A stretch of 9,358 bases of DNA, taken from assembly GCA_031265725.1 (NCBI GenBank), contig JAISCH010000138.1:1-9358 (forward strand), given 5' to 3'. The DNA is from Propionibacteriaceae bacterium (GTDB lineage: Bacteria > Actinomycetota > Actinomycetes > Propionibacteriales > Propionibacteriaceae). Positions 1-6,719 of the stretch are shown piece after piece; positions within the stretch are counted from its first letter, which is position 1, and every line of letters begins with the position of its first letter. The position numbers and the translations under genes are program-made. Under the pieces are notes generated by a model. The model had not been told where the DNA came from. It made no database searches and saw nothing but the letters and a program-made list of their open reading frames with translations.

Positions 1-25
1 GTCCCCTTGGCGAGTTATGTTGGTC

Positions 26-43
26 GCGGAAACAATTTACCGC
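26..43. promoter_or_regulatory. Dyad GCGGAAA-N-TTTACCGC, possible operator
   Basis: An 18-bp imperfect palindrome: GCGGAAA on the left against TTTACCGC on the right, with a short AT-rich centre. This size and symmetry fit a dimeric repressor of LacI or ROK type. It lies about 150 bp upstream of the proposed xylA promoter, so it could serve a gene to the left of the window instead. No regulator gene is visible. The function is inferred from symmetry alone. Confidence 0.25.
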
Positions 44-86
44 ATTTCGCCACAGAGCCGTAATAAACCTGCCCATACTAGCTATC

Positions 87-101
87 GACTCCTACGGAGT
101 C
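87..101. terminator. Perfect 6-bp hairpin GACTCC-TAC-GGAGTC, possible terminator or leader structure
   Basis: GACTCC (87-92) and GGAGTC (96-101) are perfectly complementary around a 3-nt loop. The hairpin is nested inside a second inverted repeat, GAGCCG (55-60) and CGGCTC (115-120). No T-run follows. It may terminate a gene that ends left of or near the window edge; frame 1 closes with TAATAA at 61-66, but that short open stretch is not recognisable as protein. It lies upstream of the xylA promoter and so is not part of the xylA mRNA. Confidence 0.3.
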
Positions 102-123
102 TCATTCACTCAATCGGCTCACT

Positions 124-133
124 GACAAACGCG
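124..133 (+). promoter_or_regulatory. GACAAACGCG motif upstream of the xylA promoter
   Basis: These ten bases are identical to the core of the repeated motif between ppgK and galE (3677-3686). The site lies about 25 bp upstream of the xylA -35 element, a typical position for an activator or a distal repressor site. The leading TGG of the full 13-mer is not conserved here. Shared control with ppgK/galE is an inference. Confidence 0.35.
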
Positions 134-158
134 AGCATTTGCCAGCCTCGCCTCAATC

Positions 159-187
159 GTGACTAGACAAGGTGCCGTCCATAGAAT
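159..187 (+). promoter_or_regulatory. Predicted xylA promoter
   Basis: GTGACT (159-164, 4/6 to TTGACA) and TAGAAT (182-187, 5/6 to TATAAT) are separated by 17 bp, which predicts a transcript start near 194 and a leader of about 35 nt carrying the xylA ribosome binding site. An overlapping alternative is TAGACA (164-169, 5/6) with TATGTT (187-192, 4/6), also 17 bp apart. The two could be used together or one could be spurious. Confidence 0.5.
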
Positions 188-229
188 ATGTTTAGGGGTG
201 CAACAATCACTCAACGAATGAGGGAAACT

Positions 230-1420
230 ATGTACCCAGTACCCACTCCTGCAGACAAATTCACCTTCGGCCTCTGGACGATCAACTACTTGGGCATCGA
301 TCCGTTCGGCGGTCCCACTCGTAACGCCTTTGACGTTGTGAAGGTAGTTGAGAAGCTGGCTGAGTACGGCGCCTATGGCCTGACCTTCCATGACGACGAC
401 CTCTTCGGATTCGGGCCAACCGAGGAAGCCCGGCGCAACCAGATCGACCGGCTCAAGGGCGCAATGGCGGCAACCGGCGTCAAGGTGCCGATGATCACCA
501 CCAACCTCTTCAGCGCCCCAGTCTTCAAAGACGGCGGATTCACCTCCAACGACCGCGCGGTGCGCCGCTACTCACTGCGCAAAGTGCTGCGCAACATCGA
601 CCTCGCCGCTGAGCTCGGCGCAGAGACTTTCGTCATGTGGGGCGGGCGCGAGGGCGCTGAGTACGACTCCGCCAAGGATATCCAGGCGGCGCTCGAACGC
701 TACCGTGAAGCGGTTAACATGCTGTCCGAGTATGTCATCGACAAGAACTATGGCATCCGTTTCGCCATCGAGCCGAAGCCGAACGAGCCGCGCGGCGATA
801 TCCTGCTGCCGACTGTCGGGCACGCGCTCGCCTTCATCTCCTCGCTGGAGCACTCGGAGATGTTCGGCCTCAACCCGGAGGTCGGCCACGAGCAGATGGC
901 CGGGCTGAACTTCGCGGCCGGTGTCGCGCAGGCGCTCTACCACGGCAAGCTTTTCCATATCGACCTGAACGGGCAGCGCGGGATCAAATTCGACCAGGAC
1001 CTCGTCTTCGCTCACGGCGACCTCTACAACGCCTTCGCGCTGGTGGACCTGCTGGAAAATGGCGGCCCCAATGGCGGCCCGGCCTACGATGGTCCGCGTC
1101 ACTTCGACTACAAGCCGTCCCGCACCGAGGACGAGGCTGGCGTCTGGGATTCGGTACAGGCCAATATGCGCAACTATTTGATGCTCAAGGAGCGCGCCAA
1201 GGCGTTCCGCGCCGATCCGGAAGTGCAGCAGGCATTGGCCGAGGCCAAGGTCGCTGAGTTGCGCGTCCCGACCCTCAACCCAGGTGAGGGCTACACCGAA
1301 TTGCTCGCCGATCGTTCCGCTTGGGAAGACTTCGACCCCAGCGTGTATCTACATGGCAAGGGATTCGGATTCGTCAAGCTCCAGCAGTTGGCCACTGAGC
1401 ACCTGCTGGGTGCCCGGTAG
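230..1420 (+). CDS. xylA: Xylose isomerase
   Basis: This 396-aa protein converts D-xylose to D-xylulose in the cytoplasm, the first step of bacterial xylose use. It follows the short (class I) Streptomyces-type enzyme closely, and several residues fall at the same numbers: the His54/Asp57 pair in FHDDD, Trp16, Trp137, Glu181 and Lys183 (EPKPNEP), Glu217 and His220 (NPEVGHEQ), Asp245, and Asp255/Asp257. The last metal ligand, Asp287 in Streptomyces, is Asp293 here because of a Gly/Pro/Asn-rich insertion of about six residues before GPRHFD. The start at 230 is chosen over the upstream ATG at 188 because it gives the family N-terminus and has AGGG (221-224) 5 nt before it. The C-terminus ([10 protein letters not shown]) matches the family. 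xylB follows after 19 nt. Confidence 0.97.
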   Translation: MYPVPTPADKFTFGLWTINYLGIDPFGGPTRNAFDVVKVVEKLAEYGAYGLTFHDDDLFGFGPTEEARRNQIDRLKGAMAATGVKVPMITTNLFSAPVFKDGGFTSNDRAVRRYSLRKVLRNIDLAAELGAETFVMWGGREGAEYDSAKDIQAALERYREAVNMLSEYVIDKNYGIRFAIEPKPNEPRGDILLPTVGHALAFISSLEHSEMFGLNPEVGHEQMAGLNFAAGVAQALYHGKLFHIDLNGQRGIKFDQDLVFAHGDLYNAFALVDLLENGGPNGGPAYDGPRHFDYKPSRTEDEAGVWDSVQANMRNYLMLKERAKAFRADPEVQQALAEAKVAELRVPTLNPGEGYTELLADRSAWEDFDPSVYLHGKGFGFVKLQQLATEHLLGAR

Positions 1421-1427
1421 TCTGCAC

Positions 1428-1433
1428 TACACT
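1428..1433 (+). promoter_or_regulatory. TACACT -10-like box before xylB
   Basis: TACACT lies 6 nt before the xylB ATG, the spacing expected if transcription starts at the A of the start codon. No Shine-Dalgarno sequence is present in the 19-nt xylA-xylB gap. No good -35 is visible, so the box is weaker than the one before galE. xylB may alternatively be translated only from the xylA transcript. Confidence 0.35.
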
Positions 1434-1439
1434 TCCGCT

Positions 1440-2864
1440 ATGGCAAAAGTCATTGGGATCGATACGTCGACCCAGAGCTGTAAGGCTGTGCTGCGCGACG
1501 CCGAGACCGGGGGCCTCCTCGCCTCGGCGCGCGCCAGCCATCCGGATGGGACCGAAGTCGATCCCGCAGCTTGGTGGGTCGCGTTGCAGGATGTGCTCGC
1601 TCAAATCGGCGGCACTGAAGATGTTGACGCGGTGGCTGTCGGTGGACAGCAGCATGGCATGGTTGTCCTCGACGACCAGGGCCGCGTCATCCGTCCAGCG
1701 CTATTGTGGAACGACACCCGTTCGGCGGGAGCCGCTGAGGATTTGCTGGCTGAGGTCGGTGCGGACAGCTATGCCGAACGCACCGGGCTGGTTCCGGTGG
1801 CCTCGTTCACGGCGACGAAGCTGCGCTGGCTGCGTGACAACGAGCCGGAGAACGCGGCCCGGGTAGCCGCTGTCGCATTGCCGCACGACTGGCTGACTTG
1901 GCGGCTGCGCGGCTTCGGCCCGGTGGGTGAGTCCGCGAATGGGCCGCAACTGGACGAACTGGTCACTGACCGCTCCGACGCCTCGGGAACGGCGTACTGG
2001 TCGCCAACGACCAATGAGTACGACCGGGAGTTGCTGGTGCTGGCCCTCGGCCACGATGCGATTCTGCCCAGATTGCTCGGGCCGAGTGAGTCGGTTCCCG
2101 GCGATGGGTTCATCGTGGGTGCCGGTGCTGGGGACAACGCCGCGTCCGGACTGGGCTTGGACGCCCATCCCGGCGATGTGGTCGTCTCGCTGGGTACGTC
2201 GGGCACCGTCTTCGCCGCGACCGATCATCGCACCATGGAGATCACCGGGACGGTCTGCGGTTTCGCGGATGCCACTGGCGGCTACCTGCCGCTGGTCTGC
2301 ACCTACAACGCCGCGCGCATCCTGGACGCCATGGCTCGCGTCCTCGGAGTCGATCATGACGAGTTGGGACGTTTGGCCCTGGCCGCCCAGCCTGGTGCAG
2401 GCGGAGTCGTCCTGGTGCCATACTTCGAGGGTGAGCGCACGCCGAATCTGCCCGACGCCAACGCCTCGCTCTCCGGGCTGTCACTGGCCAATACCGGCCG
2501 GGAGAATTTCGCCCGGGCAGCGGTGGAAGGCATGTTGTGCGGCCTGGCCGACGGGCTGGAAGCTATCCGCGAGCTAGGCGTGGAAGCCAAGCGGGTGTTG
2601 ATCATCGGCGGTGCCGCAGCCAACCCGGCAGTGCAGCAGATCGCCGCGCAAATCTTCGATGTCCCCGTGTTCATCCCCGAACCAGGCGAGTACGTGGCCA
2701 ACGGCGCTGCCCGGCAAGCCGCTTGGGCCCTAACCGGCCAACGCCCCACCTGGCCAGTAGCTTTGATCGCCTCGCTGTCCGCAGACTCGCAACCGATCAT
2801 TCGGCAGCAATATCGCGCCGCCGCCGATCGAGTCGCTGAGCAATTCGCGCCCAACGGCAAGTGA
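1440..2864 (+). CDS. xylB: Xylulokinase (FGGY family)
   Basis: A 474-aa FGGY carbohydrate kinase that should phosphorylate D-xylulose to xylulose 5-phosphate with ATP, completing the pathway begun by xylA. The N-terminal FGGY domain opens with [11 protein letters not shown], and GGQQHGM near residues 68-74 matches the substrate-site segment of xylulokinases. GAGDNAASG places the catalytic Asp at about residue 232, close to its position in the E. coli enzyme. The C-terminal domain contains [19 protein letters not shown] and the nucleotide-site segment IIGGAAANP. Length is normal. The reading frame is open further upstream into xylA, but the family start MAKVIGID is at 1440. No Shine-Dalgarno sequence precedes it. 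The stop lies 6 bp from the convergent ppgK stop. FGGY kinases vary in substrate; adjacency to xylA makes xylulose the best call. Confidence 0.95.
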   Translation: MAKVIGIDTSTQSCKAVLRDAETGGLLASARASHPDGTEVDPAAWWVALQDVLAQIGGTEDVDAVAVGGQQHGMVVLDDQGRVIRPALLWNDTRSAGAAEDLLAEVGADSYAERTGLVPVASFTATKLRWLRDNEPENAARVAAVALPHDWLTWRLRGFGPVGESANGPQLDELVTDRSDASGTAYWSPTTNEYDRELLVLALGHDAILPRLLGPSESVPGDGFIVGAGAGDNAASGLGLDAHPGDVVVSLGTSGTVFAATDHRTMEITGTVCGFADATGGYLPLVCTYNAARILDAMARVLGVDHDELGRLALAAQPGAGGVVLVPYFEGERTPNLPDANASLSGLSLANTGRENFARAAVEGMLCGLADGLEAIRELGVEAKRVLIIGGAAANPAVQQIAAQIFDVPVFIPEPGEYVANGAARQAAWALTGQRPTWPVALIASLSADSQPIIRQQYRAAADRVAEQFAPNGK

Positions 2865-2881
2865 GTAGTGCTATTTGGCGC
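2847..2881. terminator. Hairpin spanning the xylB and ppgK stop codons
   Basis: GCGCCCAA (2847-2854) can pair with TTGGCGC (2875-2881), giving seven base pairs with one bulged C and a loop of about 20 nt. The structure covers both stop codons of the convergent genes, which have no other space for a terminator. No U-run follows on either strand, so the function as a bidirectional terminator is tentative. Confidence 0.3.
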
Positions 2882-3632
2882 TCTCGGCGGCCAGATAGGC
2901 GGCTCCGATGATGCCGGCTCGATTGCGGAGGACGGCGGGCACTATCGGGGCGTGGAGTCTCAGTTTCGGCAGGAATTTGTTCGAGCTGCGGGAGATGCCG
3001 CCGCCGACGACGAAAAGGTCTGGCCAGAACAACTCTTCCAGGTGGGAGAAATAGCGCTGCAAGCGGGGGATGTATTCGGAATAGCTGAGGTCTTCTTCGG
3101 TCTTGGCGTTCGCGGAGGCGCGCTTCTCGGCGTCAAACCCGTCGATCTCCAGATGGCCCAACTCGGTGTTTGGGATGAGTACTCCACGGTAGATGAGCGC
3201 TGAGCCGATTCCGGTGCCCAGCGTGATCACCATCACCAGTCCGTCGCAGTCTTTCGCGGCCCCGTATCGGGCTTCGGCCAGACCGGCCGCGTCCGCGTCG
3301 TTGACGATGATGGTCCGGCGCTTGAGCTTTTCGGTGAAAATCGCTTCCGAGTCAGCGCCGACCCAGGACTTGTCGATATTCGCCGCTAAGTAGGTGCGCC
3401 CGTGAGTGACCACAGCGGGAAGCGTTATCCCGACCGGATCGTTCGGACGGAGTTGGTCCGCGCAACTGTTCACGATTCTGGCGACTACCTGCGCCACCTT
3501 GGCCGGGGTGGATTTCGCCGGGGTCGGGATCCGCAGCCGATCAGACACGAAATCGCCTACAGAAAGATCGACGAGTGCGCCTTTGATACCGGAGCCACCA
3601 ATGTCGATGCCAAGGAAGGGTTGATTAGTCAT
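2871..3632 (-). CDS. ppgK: Polyphosphate glucokinase (ROK family)
   Basis: A 253-aa ROK-fold kinase that phosphorylates glucose to glucose 6-phosphate using inorganic polyphosphate and, in most relatives, also ATP. The phosphate-binding loop GIDIGGSGIKG is at residues 8-18. NDADAAGLAE (111-120) carries the catalytic Asp of the ND pair (Asp112). LGTGIGSA (138-145) is the second phosphate motif, and ELGHLE (157-162) contributes the sugar-binding Glu and His. TLPAVVTHG and AANIDKSW are typical of the actinobacterial PpgK group. As in PpgK, the Cys-rich zinc motif of other ROK proteins is absent. The start at 3632 is chosen because the longer reading frame runs through the intergenic motifs and is not protein-like. 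No Shine-Dalgarno sequence is present; TACGCT lies 7 nt upstream. The gene is divergent from galE and shares its control region. Confidence 0.95.
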   Translation of the reverse strand: MTNQPFLGIDIGGSGIKGALVDLSVGDFVSDRLRIPTPAKSTPAKVAQVVARIVNSCADQLRPNDPVGITLPAVVTHGRTYLAANIDKSWVGADSEAIFTEKLKRRTIIVNDADAAGLAEARYGAAKDCDGLVMVITLGTGIGSALIYRGVLIPNTELGHLEIDGFDAEKRASANAKTEEDLSYSEYIPRLQRYFSHLEELFWPDLFVVGGGISRSSNKFLPKLRLHAPIVPAVLRNRAGIIGAAYLAAESAK

Positions 3633-3639
3633 GTAGGCC

Positions 3640-3645
3640 AGCGTA
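3640..3645 (-). promoter_or_regulatory. TACGCT -10-like box of ppgK
   Basis: On the minus strand, TACGCT is followed by 7 nt and then the ppgK ATG, so the predicted transcript starts at the A of the start codon (leaderless). The -35 region around 3663-3668 has no clear TTGACA match, which fits a promoter that needs an activator or is weak. Confidence 0.45.
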
Positions 3646-3673
3646 GCCAAACTCGGGTCATCCAGGGTACGTC

Positions 3674-3689
3674 TGGGACAAACGCGGAC
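3674..3689 (+). promoter_or_regulatory. Operator-like motif copy 1, TGGGACAAACGCGGAC
   Basis: This 16-bp sequence recurs 55 bp downstream with a single mismatch. Its centre is about 49 bp upstream of the predicted ppgK transcript start, just beyond the -35 region. The core GACAAACGCG is also found upstream of xylA (124-133). Confidence 0.5.
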
Positions 3690-3728
3690 ACAACGATTGC
3701 TGCTTTCCAGTGCAGGCGGCAGAAAAAG

Positions 3729-3744
3729 TGGGACAAACTCGGAC
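3729..3744 (+). promoter_or_regulatory. Operator-like motif copy 2, TGGGACAAACTCGGAC
   Basis: This copy is in direct orientation to copy 1 and lies roughly midway between the divergent ppgK and galE promoters. The 55-bp offset from copy 1 is a little over five helical turns, so proteins on the two copies would sit on broadly the same face of the DNA. Confidence 0.5.
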
Positions 3745-3781
3745 CCAGAACATCGCACGACGCCGATTTGGCCCGGTTGAG

Positions 3782-3812
3782 TGGACTGGATGCGAGTTTG
3801 TCCCATTAGAAT
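3782..3812 (+). promoter_or_regulatory. Predicted galE promoter with overlapping motif
   Basis: TAGAAT (3807-3812, 5/6 to TATAAT) lies 7 nt before the galE ATG, predicting a transcript that starts at the start codon. The best upstream hexamer is TGGACT (3782-3787, 4/6) with a long 19-bp spacer. Motif copy 3 fills the spacer, so a protein bound there should block RNA polymerase. Confidence 0.5.
3793..3805 (-). promoter_or_regulatory. Operator-like motif copy 3, TGGGACAAACTCG, inverted
   Basis: This 13-bp sequence is identical to the first 13 bases of copy 2 but on the minus strand. It ends one base before the galE -10 box and lies within the promoter spacer, the usual position of a repressor site. 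Confidence 0.5.
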
Positions 3813-3819
3813 CGTCCGC

Positions 3820-4800
3820 ATGACAAGTTGGTTGGTTACCGGTGGCGCTGGCTATATCGGGGCGCATGTGGTCAGAGCTTTTCAAGCTGAGGGAATCACT
3901 CCGGTGGTATTGGACAATTTCTCCACCGGGCTGAGGCAATTCGTCCCAGCCGGTGTGGCCTGTGTGGCCGGGGACATCCGCGATCAGGAATTGGTGACCA
4001 ACACCCTCATCGACCACGACTGTGTGGGCGTCATGCACATCGCCGGTTTCAAATACGCCGGGGTGTCGGTGCGCGAGCCACTGGCGGCCTATTCCAACAA
4101 TGTCACCGGCATCGCCAGCGTGCTGGCCGCCATGGACCAGGCCGGAGTGCAATCCCTGGTCTTCTCCTCGTCCTCATCGGTCTACGGCACGCCAGCGGTG
4201 GAGACAGTGACCGAGGACGCCCCGAATCATCCCGAGTCGCCGTACGGCGAGTCCAAGCTCATCGGTGAGTTGCTGGTCAGAGATTTGATGCGGGCCCGGC
4301 CGGGCTTCGTCGGAGTGAATCTGCGCTACTTCAATGTGGTGGGCTCCGGCACGAACGAGGTCTACGACATCAGCCCGCACAACCTCTTCCCGCTGGTCTG
4401 TGACGCGCTGGCCCACCAACGGACGCCGAAAATTTTCGGCGACGACTATGACACCCCCGACGGCACCTGTGTGCGCGACTATGTGCATGTGGCCGATCTG
4501 GCGGTCTCGCATGTGGCGGCTGCGAAAGCCTTGGGCCAGGGCAAACCGCTGCTGCCCGCCTACAACCTCGGCTCCGGCGATGGGCTGAGCGTGCGGCAGA
4601 TCATGGACGCTTTCGCTGCTGCCACCGGGATCGATTTCACCCCGCAGGTCTCTCCGCGCCGCCCCGGCGACCCCGCCCGTATCGTCGCCGATGGCACCGC
4701 TGCAGCGGCAGACCTGGATTGGAAGATGCGCCATAGCGTCGCCGACATGGTCTCCTCGGCCTGGGAAGCCTGGAAAGCCGCTGGTTTCCCCACGCTATGA
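3820..4800 (+). CDS. galE: UDP-glucose 4-epimerase
   Basis: A 326-aa extended short-chain dehydrogenase/reductase that interconverts UDP-galactose and UDP-glucose with bound NAD, for galactose use and for supplying galactosyl groups to envelope polymers. TGGAGYIG (7-14) is the NAD-binding glycine motif. Asp32-Asn33 begins the adenosine-ribose site and GDIRD (51-55) follows. The catalytic Ser (about Ser118, in SSSSSVYG) and Tyr142/Lys146 (YGESK) are present. RYFNVVGS and the later CVRDYVHV segment are typical of GalE. Length is normal. The start at 3820 gives the family N-terminus; the in-frame GTG at 3781 would add residues encoded by the promoter. No Shine-Dalgarno sequence precedes it, and translation is probably leaderless. 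Other galactose (Leloir) genes are not adjacent. Confidence 0.95.
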   Translation: MTSWLVTGGAGYIGAHVVRAFQAEGITPVVLDNFSTGLRQFVPAGVACVAGDIRDQELVTNTLIDHDCVGVMHIAGFKYAGVSVREPLAAYSNNVTGIASVLAAMDQAGVQSLVFSSSSSVYGTPAVETVTEDAPNHPESPYGESKLIGELLVRDLMRARPGFVGVNLRYFNVVGSGTNEVYDISPHNLFPLVCDALAHQRTPKIFGDDYDTPDGTCVRDYVHVADLAVSHVAAAKALGQGKPLLPAYNLGSGDGLSVRQIMDAFAAATGIDFTPQVSPRRPGDPARIVADGTAAAADLDWKMRHSVADMVSSAWEAWKAAGFPTL

Positions 4801-4806
4801 CGAGAC

Positions 4807-4839
4807 CCCCGCAAAGCCCTTTGGCCGGACGTTGCGGGG
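4807..4839. terminator. Hairpin terminator between galE and the DUF885 gene
   Basis: CCCCGCAA (4807-4814) and TTGCGGGG (4832-4839) form a perfect 8-bp stem around a 17-nt loop that itself contains a small GCC/GGC pairing. It lies 6 bp after the galE stop and about 20 bp from the stop of the convergent gene, so it can serve both. There is no U-run, as is common in high-GC Gram-positive bacteria. Confidence 0.6.
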
Positions 4840-4861
4840 ATCAGCGAAGCGAGCCGAGAAC

Positions 4862-6541
4862 TCAGTCCAATCCGAGTGCTTTCGGCAATACCGACATCGG
4901 CAGCGAGCCAAGCTCGAGAGCCTTGGTGTGGAAGGCCTTGAGGTCGAAACCAGTTCCCTGCGCCTTTGCGGATTGCGCCCGCAACTGCTCCCACAGCCGT
5001 TGGCCGATCTTGTAGGACGGCGCTTGGCCCGGCCAGCCCAGGTAGCGGGTCAATTCGAAGCGGTTGAATTCCGGCGCGGCATGCACGTTGTCGCACATCA
5101 ATTGCCAGGCTTTGTCAGCGTCCCAAGTCCCGCCGCCATAACGCTGCGGAGCGGGCTTGCCCAGATGCACGCCGATATCCAGCACGACGCGGGTGGCCCG
5201 CAGACGTTGGCCGTCTACCATGCCCAGCCGGTCCCCAGGGTCATCAAGGAAGCCGAATTCCTCCATCAGCCGCTCGGCGTAGAGCGCCCAGCCCTCGCCG
5301 TGGCCGGAGTAGAACGCGCCCATCCGACGCCAGTCGTTCAACTGCTCCCGGCAATACGTCGACATGCCGATCTGCAGATGATGCCCAGGGACTCCCTCGT
5401 GATAGACGGTCGTCTTCTCCCGCCAGGTGTTGAATTCAGTCACTCCGGCGGGCACCGACCACCACATCCGGCCCGGTCGGGAGAAATCGTCGCTGGGGCT
5501 GGTGTAGTAGATGCCGCCGTTGGCAGTGGGGGCGATCATTGCCTCAATCGTCTTCAGCGCGTCGGGAATGTCGAAATACTTGCCGTCCAGGGCCGCGATA
5601 GCCTCATCGGCGGTGCGCTGCATCCACTGCTGCAGGGCTGCGCTGCCATACAGCTTGCGGCTCTTGTCGGTGTCCAACACCTCGATGGCCTGCTCCACGC
5701 TCGCCCCGGCTCCGGCGATGAGGGCGGCGACGGCTTCCTGTTCGGCCGTCATCTTGGCCAATTCCTCCAAGCCCCACTCGTAGGTCTCGTCCAAGTCGAC
5801 CTTGGTGCCGACGAAACGCCTGGAGAAACGTTCGTAACGCTCCCGGCCCACTCCGTCAGCGGGATTGGCGTGCGGGGCCAACTCGTCGCTGAGGAAGCGC
5901 TCAAGGCGGCCGTACGCGGCTGCTGCGGTTTGGGCCGCCCGCTCCAGGTCGGTGGCCAGCGCCGACGGCAACTCAACGCTGTCCTTGCCTTGGGCGGCCA
6001 ATTTCACGAAGAAGGACTCCTGCGGGTCGGCGAGTTCGCCTGCCTGCTTGATCCCCTCACCCACCTGGAGCGCTGCCGGAGTCAGCCCCCGCTCGACGCC
6101 GATGCGCAGCGTGGCGATATAGCCCTCGATGGCACCGGCCACCTTGGTCATCCGGGCGGTCAGTGTCGCCCAGTCGTCAACGCTGCCGGTGGGCATGATG
6201 TCGAATACATCCCGCACATTCTGCAGTGGGGAGGCGATGTTGTTGACTTCGGCGAAGTGCTCGCCCGCCGCGTACAACTCGCCCTCAAGGCCGAGGTTGT
6301 ACTCCAAAGCCGCAGCCGTCACTTCGTCCACCGCATCGGCAGCGGGCGTCGCCCGGAATGTTTGCAGCCACTTGACCCGGTTGGCTTCCCGGTTGGCATA
6401 GCCGTCGGGGGAGTAGTCGGTCATTTGGGCGTCATAGCCGCGCACACCAAGCGCTGTGGCGGATAGCGGATCGAGTTCGGAGGACTCTTGCAAATACTGG
6501 TTGGCTAATGAATCCAACTGCGATGGGGTACGTTTGCTCAC
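4862..6541 (-). CDS. DUF885 family protein, predicted metal-dependent peptidase
   Basis: A protein of about 559 aa matching the DUF885 family, whose members resemble zinc peptidases but mostly lack a defined substrate. The signature HEGVPGHH is at residues 381-388, and EGWALYAE follows at about 416-423, an arrangement like the HExxH plus downstream Glu of gluzincin peptidases. The rest is mainly helical, and the N-terminus (MSKRTPSQLDSLANQYL) has no signal peptide or membrane segment, so it should be cytoplasmic. I chose the GTG at 6541: the minus-strand box TAAGCT lies exactly 7 nt before it. An upstream GTG at 6565 would add eight residues (MPGTKLTQ) and also lacks a ribosome binding site. 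The gene stands alone, divergent from csp and convergent with galE. Peptidase activity is inferred from the motif; the substrate is unknown. Confidence 0.85.
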   Translation of the reverse strand: MSKRTPSQLDSLANQYLQESSELDPLSATALGVRGYDAQMTDYSPDGYANREANRVKWLQTFRATPAADAVDEVTAAALEYNLGLEGELYAAGEHFAEVNNIASPLQNVRDVFDIMPTGSVDDWATLTARMTKVAGAIEGYIATLRIGVERGLTPAALQVGEGIKQAGELADPQESFFVKLAAQGKDSVELPSALATDLERAAQTAAAAYGRLERFLSDELAPHANPADGVGRERYERFSRRFVGTKVDLDETYEWGLEELAKMTAEQEAVAALIAGAGASVEQAIEVLDTDKSRKLYGSAALQQWMQRTADEAIAALDGKYFDIPDALKTIEAMIAPTANGGIYYTSPSDDFSRPGRMWWSVPAGVTEFNTWREKTTVYHEGVPGHHLQIGMSTYCREQLNDWRRMGAFYSGHGEGWALYAERLMEEFGFLDDPGDRLGMVDGQRLRATRVVLDIGVHLGKPAPQRYGGGTWDADKAWQLMCDNVHAAPEFNRFELTRYLGWPGQAPSYKIGQRLWEQLRAQSAKAQGTGFDLKAFHTKALELGSLPMSVLPKALGLD

Positions 6542-6548
6542 CTGAGTG

Positions 6549-6554
6549 AGCTTA
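6549..6554 (-). promoter_or_regulatory. TAAGCT -10-like box of the DUF885 gene
   Basis: On the minus strand TAAGCT is followed by CACTCAG and then GTG, so a transcript would start at the first base of the start codon. This spacing decides the start codon choice. The -35 region is poor. Confidence 0.4.
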
Positions 6555-6640
6555 GTCCCTGGCACGGACAGTTCCAGTCTTTCTTATCGCAAGTGGCCCG
6601 ATATCTTGAGCTTTGGATGTCTATTCAGTTCAGCGAAGGG

Positions 6641-6649
6641 GCGTTTGTC
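6641..6649 (-). promoter_or_regulatory. GACAAACGC partial motif between DUF885 and csp
   Basis: Nine bases match the core of the motif found near ppgK, galE and xylA; the tenth differs. The region 6542-6719 is otherwise AT-richer than its surroundings and shows no convincing csp promoter; TAGGCT at 6662-6667 is a possible -10 without a good -35. A chance match is quite possible. Confidence 0.2.
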
Positions 6650-6705
6650 GTTAATAAGAGCTAGGCTATGGGATGATTCAGCCTCGCTTGGGGTTGACAT
6701 GACGC

Positions 6706-6710
6706 AGGAG
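6706..6710 (+). promoter_or_regulatory. Ribosome binding site AGGAG deciding the csp start
   Basis: AGGAG lies 9 nt before the ATG at 6720, and the family N-terminus MPVGRV begins there. The in-frame ATG at 6699 lies upstream of this site and would add seven residues (MTQELRI) not expected in the family. Confidence 0.6.
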
Positions 6711-6719
6711 TTGAGGATC

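Noticed and set aside
1..163. Possible 3' end of an upstream gene at the left edge (stops at 61-66 or 161-163)
   Set aside because: All three plus frames are open for short distances, the region is AT-rich, and none of the translations is recognisable, so no gene end can be assigned.
188..232. Upstream ATG at 188 as the xylA start
   Set aside because: It lies in the predicted -10 region and would add 14 residues ([14 protein letters not shown]) absent from the family; the ATG at 230 has a ribosome binding site and matches homologues.
572..1102. Long minus-strand reading frame inside xylA (176 codons)
   Set aside because: Shadow of xylA, whose product carries every catalytic residue; the minus-strand translation has no recognisable domain.
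4691..6466. 591-codon plus-strand reading frame across galE's end and the DUF885 gene
   Set aside because: It is the antisense shadow of the DUF885 gene, whose minus-strand product has the family motifs. The plus-strand product is low in recognisable structure and would read through the terminator.
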